Shown: piece after piece, positions 51,180-58,693 of the stretch
Position numbering within the stretch: the first letter of the stretch is position 1
Layout: every line of letters begins with the position of its first letter
Assembly: GCA_036558745.1 (NCBI GenBank)
Contig: DATBEZ010000035.1
Location: 1 to 64,000, forward strand
Length of the DNA stretch: 64,000 nt
Reading direction: 5' to 3'
Origin: JAMXLJ01 sp036558745
GTDB taxonomy: Bacteria > Actinomycetota > Acidimicrobiia > IMCC26256 > JAMXLJ01
Notes under the pieces: generated by a model
Databases searched by the model: none
What the model was told of the DNA's origin: nothing
The model's input: the letters and a program-made list of their open reading frames with translations, nothing else
Position numbers and translations under genes: made by a program

Positions 51180-52187
51180 TCAATTCACGAACTCCTCGTT
51201 GGAGCGGGACACGACGATCTGACCCGCTTCCTCGAGCGCACGGATGACACGGACGACCGCGCCCTGCGCCTCTTCGACGGTCTTGAGGCGCATGGGTCCG
51301 AGCAGCTCGATCTCCTCGGCCAGGTTGGAGGAGGCGCGCTCGGACATGTTGCGCATGATCTTGTCGCGCACGTTCGGCGCGACACCCTTGAGCGCGACCG
51401 CGAGCTCTTTCGAGTCGACCTGACGCAGGATGAGCTGCACCGAGCGGTCGTCCAGCCCGACGATGTCCTCGAACACGAACATGCGGCTGCGGACCTCGTC
51501 GGCGAGGTCGGGGTTGTCACGCTCGAGCCCCTCGAAGATGAGACGCTCCGTCGCACGGTCCGAACGGTTCAGGATGTCGACCAACGCCTGCACACCACCG
51601 ACCGTCGACATGTCCTGCTGCTGCACGATCGACGACAGCTTCGGCTCGAGCACCGCTTCGATCTGCGCGATCACCTCCGGCGAGGTGCGGTCCATCGTGG
51701 CAAGCCGGCGCGCGACGTCGCGCTGCAGCTCCTCGGGCAGCGCGCTGAGCACCATCGCGCCGGAGTCGGCGGTGAGGTGCGCGAGCACGAGGGCGATCGT
51801 CTGTGGGTGCTCGTCCTGGAGGTAGGTGAGCACCTGGCGCGGGTCGGCGCGGCGGAGGAACTCGAACGGCGCCTTCACGATCGTGGCGCCGAGGCTCTCG
51901 AGGATCTCGCGCGCCTTGTCCTCGCCCAGGCTCTCCTCGAGCAGCTCACGGGCGCGGTCGAAGCCACCCTGAGCGACGTGTGCGCGTGCCGAGCGGAGCT
52001 CGTTGAACTCCGACATCACCGCGTCGACCGCCTCGGCCTTCACGGTGTCGAGGCGCGCGACCTCGGCCATGATCTGGCTGACCTCCTGCTCGCGCAGGAG
52101 CCGCAGCACCTTCGACGACCGTTCCGTGCCGACCTGCATGAGCAGCACGGCGGCCTTCTGGGCTCCGCTCAGGTGTCGCTGCGCCAC
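51180..52187 (-). CDS. fliG: Flagellar motor switch protein FliG
   Basis: 335-aa rotor protein. N-terminal FliF-binding domain (AQRHLSGAQKAAVLLMQVGTERSSKVLRLL), middle domain with the EHPQTIALVLAHL motif, and the C-terminal torque domain with charged residues facing MotA (VGLDDRSVQLILRQVDSKELAVALKG, IMRNMSERASSNLAEEIELLGPMRL). GTG at 52187 with GGAGGTCG inside the end of fliF. Confidence 0.96.
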   Translation of the reverse strand: MAQRHLSGAQKAAVLLMQVGTERSSKVLRLLREQEVSQIMAEVARLDTVKAEAVDAVMSEFNELRSARAHVAQGGFDRARELLEESLGEDKAREILESLGATIVKAPFEFLRRADPRQVLTYLQDEHPQTIALVLAHLTADSGAMVLSALPEELQRDVARRLATMDRTSPEVIAQIEAVLEPKLSSIVQQQDMSTVGGVQALVDILNRSDRATERLIFEGLERDNPDLADEVRSRMFVFEDIVGLDDRSVQLILRQVDSKELAVALKGVAPNVRDKIMRNMSERASSNLAEEIELLGPMRLKTVEEAQGAVVRVIRALEEAGQIVVSRSNEEFVN

Positions 52188-52190
52188 CGC

Positions 52191-53888
52191 TTACGACCTC
52201 CGGTCGGCGAGCCAGCTGCGCAGCGTCGCCGCGGCCTCGTCGGGCTGGTGGTCGATCAGCCCGATGATGTCCTTCTCGACCTGGTCGAGCTCCGTGGGCT
52301 CGGGGAGCGCCGCAGCCTCGATGGATGGCGGCATCGCCGCGTCGTCGAGACCCTGGAGCTGCGCGAGCTGGGCCAGCTGCTGGGCCTGGAGCAGACGGTT
52401 CGTGCCCATACCGGGCGTGGCGGCCTCGAGCGCGCGCAGGTCGAGCGGCGTACGGATCGGCTCGCGCTTGGCCGCCTTCTTCATCGCCCGCCAGGCGAGG
52501 AACAGCACCACGCCGACGAGCAGCAGTGCGACGAGCGCCTTGATCATGTCGAACAACGCGTTCTGCTTCTTCGCCGCGTCGGTGGCCGACAGCGCCTTGG
52601 CCGCGTCCTTCGCCTGCGTGTTGTCGAAGGTCATGCGGGTGACGTTGATCTGGTCGCCGCGAGCAGGGTTGAGACCGACCGCGGCCTGCACGAGGTTCTG
52701 CACGTTGGGCAGGTCGGACGCCTGCACCTTCTTGCCGTCCACCACGACCGCCACGGACATCCGGTCGACCGTGCCCGGCGCGGTGCGCACCTCGGCCGTC
52801 ACCTTGCCCACTCCGAAGTCGCTGTTGTTCTCGTTGTTCGAGTAGTTGGTGTTGCCGCCGCCGCCGACCGTCGGCGTACCCGTGCCGAGCACACCGGCCG
52901 CGGTGCCGCCGCCGTTGCTCGTGTACGTCTCGGTCTTCTGGTTCTGCGTCAACGCCGGCGCCGTGGTCGGCGTGGTGGTGGGTCCCCCGGCGATCGTCGT
53001 GGTCGTCGTCCCCGTCGTGATCTGCTGCGCGACGTCGTTGCCGTACGCGGTCGCGGTGGTCGCCTTCTGGTCGAAGTTCAGCGTCGCCGCGACGCGCACG
53101 ATCGCGTGGCCCGGCCCGTAGACGCCGTTCAGCATGTCCTGCACCGACTGCGTGACCCGCTGCTCGTACCCCGCGGTGTCCCCCGAGTGCACGTCGCCGG
53201 CCGCGGCGCCCGCCATGCCCGGTGCCGCGAGCACCGTTCCCTTCGTGTCGGCGACGGTCACCGTGTTCGGGTCCATGCCCGCGACGCTCGAGGCGACCAA
53301 GTTCACGATCGCCTGCACCGAGCCCGAGTCGAGCGACTGGTTCGGCTTCGTCTTGACGAGCACCGATGCGCTGGGCTTCTGCGAGTCGCTCGCGAACACG
53401 TCGTTCTGCGGCACGACGAGGTGCACGGTCGCGCCGTCGACCGCGTCGAGCGCGCCGATCGTCTTGCTCAGCTCACCCTCGAGCGCGCGCTGGTAGTCGA
53501 CGTTCTGCTTGAACTCGGAGGTCGTGAGACCTTCCTTGTCGAGCAGCGAGTACCCGTCGCTGTTCCCGGTCGGCAGACCCTGCGCGCTCATGTCGAGACG
53601 GGTCTGGTACACCTGCGACTGGGGGACGAGGATCGTGTCGCCGCCGTTGCCGAGCTTGTAGCTCACGCCCTTCGACTGGAGCGCGGTCGTGATCGACGAC
53701 GCGTCCTTCGGATCGAGGTTGCTGAAGAGCGGCGCGTACTGCTGCTTCGGGCTCGACGAGATGAACACCATGCCGACGACGACGAGGCCGATCGCGGCGA
53801 GCACGGACACGACCTTCTGGCCGGTCGTGAACCCTCCGAGAAAGCGCTGGAGCTGGCTCTTCGTGCGTTCGAGATCGAACTTGGGCAT
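52191..53888 (-). CDS. fliF: Flagellar MS-ring protein FliF
   Basis: 565-aa MS-ring subunit. TM1 at about residues 25-45 (VVSVLAAIGLVVVGMVFI), the YscJ-like ring domains (LDPKDASSITTALQSKGVSYKLGNGGDTILVPQ), a Thr/Gly-rich unstructured loop (about 280-350), TM2 near 440-460 and the C-terminal FliG-binding tail (EKDIIGLIDHQPDEAAATLRSWLAD). ATG overlaps the fliE stop (TGATG). Confidence 0.96.
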   Translation of the reverse strand: MPKFDLERTKSQLQRFLGGFTTGQKVVSVLAAIGLVVVGMVFISSSPKQQYAPLFSNLDPKDASSITTALQSKGVSYKLGNGGDTILVPQSQVYQTRLDMSAQGLPTGNSDGYSLLDKEGLTTSEFKQNVDYQRALEGELSKTIGALDAVDGATVHLVVPQNDVFASDSQKPSASVLVKTKPNQSLDSGSVQAIVNLVASSVAGMDPNTVTVADTKGTVLAAPGMAGAAAGDVHSGDTAGYEQRVTQSVQDMLNGVYGPGHAIVRVAATLNFDQKATTATAYGNDVAQQITTGTTTTTIAGGPTTTPTTAPALTQNQKTETYTSNGGGTAAGVLGTGTPTVGGGGNTNYSNNENNSDFGVGKVTAEVRTAPGTVDRMSVAVVVDGKKVQASDLPNVQNLVQAAVGLNPARGDQINVTRMTFDNTQAKDAAKALSATDAAKKQNALFDMIKALVALLLVGVVLFLAWRAMKKAAKREPIRTPLDLRALEAATPGMGTNRLLQAQQLAQLAQLQGLDDAAMPPSIEAAALPEPTELDQVEKDIIGLIDHQPDEAAATLRSWLADRRS

Positions 53889-54247
53889 CAGACCTGCATC
53901 CCCATGATGCTCTGGAAGGCTTCAACCGCCTTGTCTCGCACGGCGGTCGTCAACTGCGTCTGGACCTGCGCCTGGTTGGAGGCGATCAGGTAGTCGGTGA
54001 CGTCGGTGAGGTTGCCGGTCGACGCCTGGATCGCGAGCTGGTCCGCGTTGTTCTGCGTGCCCTGCAGGTTGTCGAGCGCGTTGACGATCGCGTTGCCGAA
54101 GTCGTTCGACGTGCTCCCCGCGGCAGCGGTCGCGTTCGCGGCGTCGGCTGCACCCGCCTGGGTGACCGGCTGGATGTTGAGGCTCGCCAACGAACCGAGC
54201 GAGCCGAGCGAACCAACTGCAGGAATCGCCACCGAGCCCTCCGTCAC
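53888..54247 (-). CDS. fliE: Flagellar hook-basal body protein FliE
   Basis: 119-aa MS ring-rod junction protein. The C-terminal half is typical: FGNAIVNALDNLQGTQNNADQLAIQAST and a helix ending VRDKAVEAFQSIMGMQV. The N-terminal part is a Gly/Ser/Ala stretch. GTG start overlapping the flgC stop by 4 bp. Confidence 0.94.
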   Translation of the reverse strand: MTEGSVAIPAVGSLGSLGSLASLNIQPVTQAGAADAANATAAAGSTSNDFGNAIVNALDNLQGTQNNADQLAIQASTGNLTDVTDYLIASNQAQVQTQLTTAVRDKAVEAFQSIMGMQV

Positions 54248-54648
54248 TTCCCGAGCTCGAGCGCGGCCTGGTACGAGTCCTTGGCCCGACTGACCGTCGC
54301 GAGGTTGGCCTGGTAGCCGCGCTCCGCGACGAGCATCTGGACCATCTGGTCGCCCAGGTCGATGTCGGGCATGCGCACGTTGCCCTGCGCATCCGCGAGC
54401 GGGTTGCTCGGGTCGTTGACCACGCGCCCGGCCGGGTCACCGAACGTCACGCCCGCCACCGCGGCACCGTTGCCGATCGCGGACCCGTCGGTGCTCGGCA
54501 CCGCCTCCGCGACGACCATGCGCTGCTGGAACGCGGGACCGCTCGTCGGGCGCGCGGTGTTGATGTTCGCGATGTTGTCGGAGATCGCGTCGAGCCACGT
54601 GCGGTACACGTGCAGGCTCGTACCGGCGGTGTTCATGGCGTTGAACAT
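54244..54648 (-). CDS. flgC: Flagellar rod protein FlgC
   Basis: 134-aa proximal rod protein. MFNAMNTAGTSLHVYRTWLDAISDNIANINT rod signature (with the ANxNT motif), GVTFGDPAGRVVNDPSNPLADAQGNVRMPDIDLG and the C-terminal helix MVQMLVAERGYQANLATVSRAKDSYQAAL. Lies 3 bp after flgB. Confidence 0.95.
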   Translation of the reverse strand: MFNAMNTAGTSLHVYRTWLDAISDNIANINTARPTSGPAFQQRMVVAEAVPSTDGSAIGNGAAVAGVTFGDPAGRVVNDPSNPLADAQGNVRMPDIDLGDQMVQMLVAERGYQANLATVSRAKDSYQAALELGK

Positions 54649-54651
54649 CGA

Positions 54652-54999
54652 TCAGGCCTTTCCTGAGATCGACAGCCGCAGCAGGTTGAACTTCGACGTC
54701 ATCGCCTCGATCATCAGCTGGTACGACATGTCCGTCTTCATCGCGCTGACGGTCTCGTCGTCGAGGCTCACGTTGTTGCCCTGCAGGTTCGTGGGCGCGG
54801 TCGAGCGGCTCATCGTCGGTTGCACCGTCGAGGGGTCGCCGTCGTTGCTGATCGCGTCGGCGAGGCTGCTCTCGAACGAGACCTGCCCGGCGAGGAAGCC
54901 CGGCGTCTCTGAGTTCGAGATGTTGTCGGCGATGGTCCGCTGCCGGGCTGCGAGCCCGTGCAGTGCACCCTGGATCGCCTCGATCGCGAGATCGTTCAC
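54652..54999 (-). CDS. flgB: Flagellar rod protein FlgB
   Basis: 115-aa proximal rod protein: helix MNDLAIEAIQGALHGLAARQRTIADNISNSETPGFLA, central DGDPSTVQPTMSRST, and a C-terminal helix VSAMKTDMSYQLMIEAMTSKFNLLRLSI. GTG start with an excellent GGAGGTGA 6 nt upstream; that ribosome binding site is buried in an 11-bp hairpin. First gene of the large flagellar operon. Confidence 0.95.
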   Translation of the reverse strand: MNDLAIEAIQGALHGLAARQRTIADNISNSETPGFLAGQVSFESSLADAISNDGDPSTVQPTMSRSTAPTNLQGNNVSLDDETVSAMKTDMSYQLMIEAMTSKFNLLRLSISGKA

Positions 55000-55002
55000 G
55001 CG

Positions 55003-55033
55003 ACGTCACCTCCCGAAAGCAAGGAGGCGACGT
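55003..55033 (-). promoter_or_regulatory. Hairpin occluding the flgB ribosome binding site
   Basis: On the minus strand ACGTCGCCTCC (55033-55023) pairs with GGAGGTGACGT (55013-55003) around a 9-nt loop: 11 pairs with one G-U. The right arm contains the entire GGAGGTGA site of flgB. Confidence 0.6.
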
Positions 55034-55187
55034 TGCGCGGGCACGGGATGCTGCAAACCTGCGCCGCCGGGGCACCGTGGTGCAGCCGGCTCTTCTCCGG
55101 TCGAGTGACCGACAACGCGAACCTCCACGTTCGCTGCCGCACCCATCCGTGGCGTCGAGGCGAGCTTCTCCGTGCTCGTTGGGTCCG

Positions 55188-55213
55188 ATCGGTCGACCCG
55201 CGCCGGCCCTGAG
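55188..55213 (-). promoter_or_regulatory. FliA-type promoter for the flgB operon
   Basis: On the minus strand: CTCA (55213-55210), 16 nt, ACCGAT (55193-55188). Same motif as five others with A for G at the first -10 base. It gives a leader of about 180 nt that includes the hairpin at 55003-55033. Confidence 0.65.
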
Positions 55214-55259
55214 GAAAACTCGGCGGAATCCGCCTTCGGTCCCTCGGCGACCGAACGCG

Positions 55260-55487
55260 TCAGTTCGACGAAGGGTCGAGCAACCCGAGGAGGGTGCTCG
55301 TCGCGACCGCGCGCTCGAGGAGGCCCGCGGGCGGCAGGTCGCGCAGCGCAGCCGACACCCGCTCGCCGTCGTCACCCGCCGCGCCGAACAGGTCGAGCAG
55401 GGCGTCGACCACGACACCCCGGTCGACGAGCTCCTGCGACGGGAGCCCGGCCAGCACCGCCTGCACCTCGTCCTCGAACGTCGTCAT
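55260..55487 (-). CDS. Small hypothetical protein upstream of flgB
   Basis: 75-aa acidic helical protein (EDEVQAVLAGLPSQELVDRGVVVDALLDLFGAAGD, ALRDLPPAGLLERAVATSTLLGLLD). ATG at 55487 with AGAGAAGGG just upstream. Not recognised. It precedes flgB by 260 bp on the same strand, so it may be cotranscribed or a separate motility-linked unit. Confidence 0.6.
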   Translation of the reverse strand: MTTFEDEVQAVLAGLPSQELVDRGVVVDALLDLFGAAGDDGERVSAALRDLPPAGLLERAVATSTLLGLLDPSSN

Positions 55488-55548
55488 GCCCTTCTCTCGG
55501 CACACCGGCCGGTCCCTGGAGCCGAATCGGAGGAGTGATACGGCCATA

Positions 55549-55680
55549 TCCATGGCTCCCTCCGCTCCGCTCGGAGGGCTTCGCCCGGCGGAGCTCCGCT
55601 CGGTCCGCACTCTGTCCATGGCTCCCTCCGCGCCGCTCGGAGGGCTTCGCCCGGCGGAGCTCCACTCCGTCCGCACTCTC
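55549..55680 (-). repeat. Dispersed repeat family 2, two tandem 66-bp copies
   Basis: Copies at 55549-55614 and 55615-55680 differ at a few bases and match 17475-17540 in the opposite orientation. Each has CCCTCCG...CGGAGGG able to form a 7-bp hairpin and begins TCCATGGCTCCCTCCG. The array lies between the small gene at 55487 and the + strand gene at 55763. Confidence 0.8.
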
Positions 55681-55762
55681 CCCTTGAGGGGGCTGGCGGA
55701 CGTGCCGATGACACCACTCGGGACGGCGGCATCGACCGCCGCGGGAGATCGACGGAGGCACC

Positions 55763-56974
55763 ATGGCGCACGCGGACCTCGCACCCACGGGCTGCGACGC
55801 CTTCGACCGGGGACGCGCGCTCCTGGCCGAGGGCCGGGAAGACGACGCCCTCGACGCCTTCGACCTGGCCGTCCTCGAGACGCCCGACCCCCGGATCCGG
55901 GGCGCGGCCGCCGCGGCCCTGGCCCGGCTCCTGCTCGAGCAGGGCCGTCACCGCGAGGCCCGGGTGTGGGCCCAGGCCGTCCGCCGGGACGTGGTCGGCT
56001 CGGCCCTGGCCGACGTGCTCGAGGCATCCGCCCTGGTCCAGGCCGGGGACTCGACCGCGGCCCTGGCCCTCCTGACCACGGTCGATCCCGGTTCGCCGGT
56101 CGGCGACGGGTTCACCGAGATCCCGGCCGCCCTCATCCGCCTGATCCGGGGCCACGCCCTCTACGTGCTCGGACGCTTCCAGGAGGCGACCGACGAGGTG
56201 GTGGCCGCCTTCGGCGCCGACCCCTTCCTCCCCGACGTGTGGGCCGCCTTCGCCGCACTGTGCGCGGAGACCGACTTCGACCCGGGCCCGGTGGTCGCCA
56301 CGATCCCCGAGGACCGGGTGACCGAGGTCCTGGGCTGGCTCGACCACGCCCCGGCCGACGGGATCGACCGCATCGCGGAAGCGCTGTGGGCCCGCTTCCC
56401 CGGCCAGCGCTCCCTCCTCGCCTTCGCGTCCGCCTTCGCCCCCTACCTGGAGCTGTCCCGGACCCTCGAGTGGTCGGCCCGGCTCCGGGAGTCCGGCGCC
56501 GACGACCACTGTCCGCTCCTCACGGTCGCCGCCGCGACCGCCGCGCCCCCGCTCGACCGGGCCCGGGCCGGGGTCGTGGCGTGGGCGACCTTCGGCGACG
56601 AGCGGGCGGTGCCCTACATCGAGGCCGCCGCGGCCGACATCCCCGAGGCCGACCTGGGCCCGATCGTGCACGAGGTGCTGCTCGCGGCGCCCCAGCTCGC
56701 CCCCGCCTTCGTCGTCGCCGCGGCGACGACCGGTCCCCGCTGCGTCGCGCTCGCCGTCGCGGCGTACCGGGAAGGCGCGGTCGAGGAGTCACTGGCGCTG
56801 CTCGCGCGGGGGCTCGGCGCGATCGACCCCGACGCGCCCGACGACGCCGCGCTCATCGCGCAGCTCATCCCGGCCGACGTGGCCGAGGCCTTCGCGGTCG
56901 AGGCCGACGCGCGCGACGCGGGTGAGGTCGCGGACTTCCTGCGCGCGGTCGCGGCAACCGCCGCGGGCGACTGA
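55763..56974 (+). CDS. TPR-like protein of glycosylation cluster
   Basis: 403-aa protein made of about 10 alpha-helical pairs (FDRGRALLAEGREDDALDAFDLAV, ARLLLEQGRHREARVWAQAVRRDV, RGHALYVLGRFQEATDEVVAAFG), the TPR pattern of small-large-Ala-Pro positions. No signal peptide or catalytic motif. GGAGG 5 nt before the ATG. It heads the nonulosonic acid genes, with the CMP-sugar transferase 15 bp downstream. It could be a glycosyltransferase adaptor like those in flagellin glycosylation loci, which is inference only. Confidence 0.65.
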   Translation: MAHADLAPTGCDAFDRGRALLAEGREDDALDAFDLAVLETPDPRIRGAAAAALARLLLEQGRHREARVWAQAVRRDVVGSALADVLEASALVQAGDSTAALALLTTVDPGSPVGDGFTEIPAALIRLIRGHALYVLGRFQEATDEVVAAFGADPFLPDVWAAFAALCAETDFDPGPVVATIPEDRVTEVLGWLDHAPADGIDRIAEALWARFPGQRSLLAFASAFAPYLELSRTLEWSARLRESGADDHCPLLTVAAATAAPPLDRARAGVVAWATFGDERAVPYIEAAAADIPEADLGPIVHEVLLAAPQLAPAFVVAAATTGPRCVALAVAAYREGAVEESLALLARGLGAIDPDAPDDAALIAQLIPADVAEAFAVEADARDAGEVADFLRAVAATAAGD

Positions 56975-56989
56975 GACGCGACACGGCCC

Positions 56990-57679
56990 GTGGTTGCGCG
57001 ACTCGACGCCGACCGCGTGTTCTGCGTGATCCCCGCGCGCGCCGGCTCGACGCGGGTGCCCGACAAGAACCTCGCACGCGTCGGTGGCGTGACCCTCCTC
57101 GAGCGGGCGATCCACGCCGCGCTCGGCGCGGTCACGCGGGTGTTCGTATCGACGGACAGTGAGCGGTACGCGTCGATCGCGACCGCCGCGGGCGCGACCG
57201 TCCCCGGACTCCGCCCGGCCGAGCTCGCCACCGACGACGCGCCCATGGATCCGGTCGTCACGCACGCGCTGCGGGAGTGGGGCGATCCGGGTACGGAGGT
57301 CGTGCTGCTCGTCCAGCCGACGGCCCCGTTCACGACGGCCGGCGACCTCGTCGCGGTCGTTCGTGCGTTCGACGACGCGCAAGGCGCGGCGTGCGCCGTC
57401 ACCGCGGTGCCGCTGGCGCCCACGACCGCGTTCGCGCTCGTCGCCGGGCCCGACGGTCTCGCGGCGCCGCTCGTCCCGGCCCTGTTCGACCGCCGGAGCC
57501 AGGACATCCCGCCGCTGGCCAACGCGACCGGGAGCGCCTTCGTCGCGCCGGCGGCGCGCGTGCGCGCGGGCGGCCCGCTGCTCGTCGCGCCGATCGCGCT
57601 CGCGTTCGTCGACCCCGAGCACGCGGTCGACGTCGACGACGTGCACGATCTCGCGCGCGCCCGGGAGCTGGCGTCGTGA
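56990..57679 (+). CDS. CMP-nonulosonic acid synthetase (NeuA/LegF-like)
   Basis: 229-aa cytidylyltransferase that activates a sialic-acid-like sugar with CTP. VFCVIPARAGSTRVPDKNLARVGG is the family nucleotide-binding loop (R, G, S, K), VVLLVQPTAPFTTAGDLVAVV follows, and DVDDVHDLARA near the end carries the metal-binding Asp residues. GTG start without a strong Shine-Dalgarno. The synthase gene overlaps its stop codon, so the last two steps of CMP-sugar supply are coupled. Confidence 0.88.
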   Translation: MVARLDADRVFCVIPARAGSTRVPDKNLARVGGVTLLERAIHAALGAVTRVFVSTDSERYASIATAAGATVPGLRPAELATDDAPMDPVVTHALREWGDPGTEVVLLVQPTAPFTTAGDLVAVVRAFDDAQGAACAVTAVPLAPTTAFALVAGPDGLAAPLVPALFDRRSQDIPPLANATGSAFVAPAARVRAGGPLLVAPIALAFVDPEHAVDVDDVHDLARARELAS

Positions 57680-58680
57680 GATTTCCCAGCGCCGCATCGC
57701 CGTGGCTCATGGCCGAGATCGGCGTGAACCACGACGGCGACGTCGACCGTGCCCGCGAGATGGTCCGCGCCTGCGCGGAAGCGGGCTTCGACGCGGTGAA
57801 GTTCCAGTACTGGATCGTCGACGAGCTGCTCGCTCCGGAGGCACCGAACGCTCCGTACCAGGGTGGCGGTGACCAGCACGAGCTGCTCGAGCGGTTGCGT
57901 CTCGATCTCGACCAGCTCGCCGTCCTGCGCGACGAGGCGGCCGACGCCGGGGTCGCGTTCGTCTGCACCCCCGACGGCGAGCGCGCGTGCGCCGACGTGC
58001 TGACCCTCGACCCGCGCGTCCTCAAGATCGGCTCCGGCGACGCGGACAACCCGTGGTTGCTGAGCGCGGCCGGGGCGTCCGGTCTGCCGCTGCTCGTGTC
58101 GACGGGGATGATGAGCGACGCCGAGATCAAGGAGATCGGCCGTCACCTCTCGGCCGCGCGCAACGTCGTGTTCCTGCACTGCGTCTCCGCGTATCCCACG
58201 CCGCTCGTAGAAGCGAACCTGGCCCGCATGCAACGGCTGCGCGAGCTGACCGGCCGCCCGGTCGGGTTCTCGGACCACACCCTCGGTGCCGCGGCCGCGT
58301 CCGCGGCGGTCGCGCTCGGCGCGCAGGTGGTCGAGAAGCACGTCACCTGGTCGACGACCGCGCCCGGACCCGACCACGCGGCGTCGCTCGATCTTGCGGA
58401 CGCGCCGGAGTGGGTCGAGACGGTGCGCGCGATCGCGGGCGCGGTGCACGCGCCGGTCGCGTCCACTGCGGAAGCCGTCAACCGCGATGTGGTCCGTAAG
58501 GGTCTGTACCCGCGGCGGCCGTTGCCGGCGGGTCATCGGCTCGAGCGCGACGACCTGGTCCCGCTGCGACCGGTCGCGGGCGGGATCCCGGCGCTCGCGG
58601 TCGATCGCCTGGTCGGGTGGCGGCTCCGCGCCGATGCGGAACCCGGCCGTCCGCTCGGTTGGGAGGACCTCGTCCCGTGA
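57676..58680 (+). CDS. N-acylneuraminate-type synthase (NeuB/LegI-like)
   Basis: 334-aa enzyme that condenses a 6-carbon sugar with phosphoenolpyruvate to a 9-carbon nonulosonic acid. The NeuB barrel shows AEIGVNHDGDVDRA, AVKFQYW, KIGSGDADN, GMMSDAEIKEI, GFSDHTLG and EKHVTW, and the C-terminal SAF (antifreeze-like) domain is at about 275-334 (RDVVRKGLYPRRPLPAGHRLERDDLV). NeuB, LegI and PseI cannot be separated confidently, but neighbours LegB/LegC favour legionaminate. GTG overlapping the previous stop. Confidence 0.88.
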   Translation: MRFPSAASPWLMAEIGVNHDGDVDRAREMVRACAEAGFDAVKFQYWIVDELLAPEAPNAPYQGGGDQHELLERLRLDLDQLAVLRDEAADAGVAFVCTPDGERACADVLTLDPRVLKIGSGDADNPWLLSAAGASGLPLLVSTGMMSDAEIKEIGRHLSAARNVVFLHCVSAYPTPLVEANLARMQRLRELTGRPVGFSDHTLGAAAASAAVALGAQVVEKHVTWSTTAPGPDHAASLDLADAPEWVETVRAIAGAVHAPVASTAEAVNRDVVRKGLYPRRPLPAGHRLERDDLVPLRPVAGGIPALAVDRLVGWRLRADAEPGRPLGWEDLVP

Positions 58681-58693
58681 CGCGATCCGCACG

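Noticed and set aside
55684..55709. TTGA-N16-GCCGAT upstream of the TPR-like gene
   Set aside because: Spacing and -10 fit the motility motif but the -35 has only two of four bases, so it is not counted as a seventh promoter.
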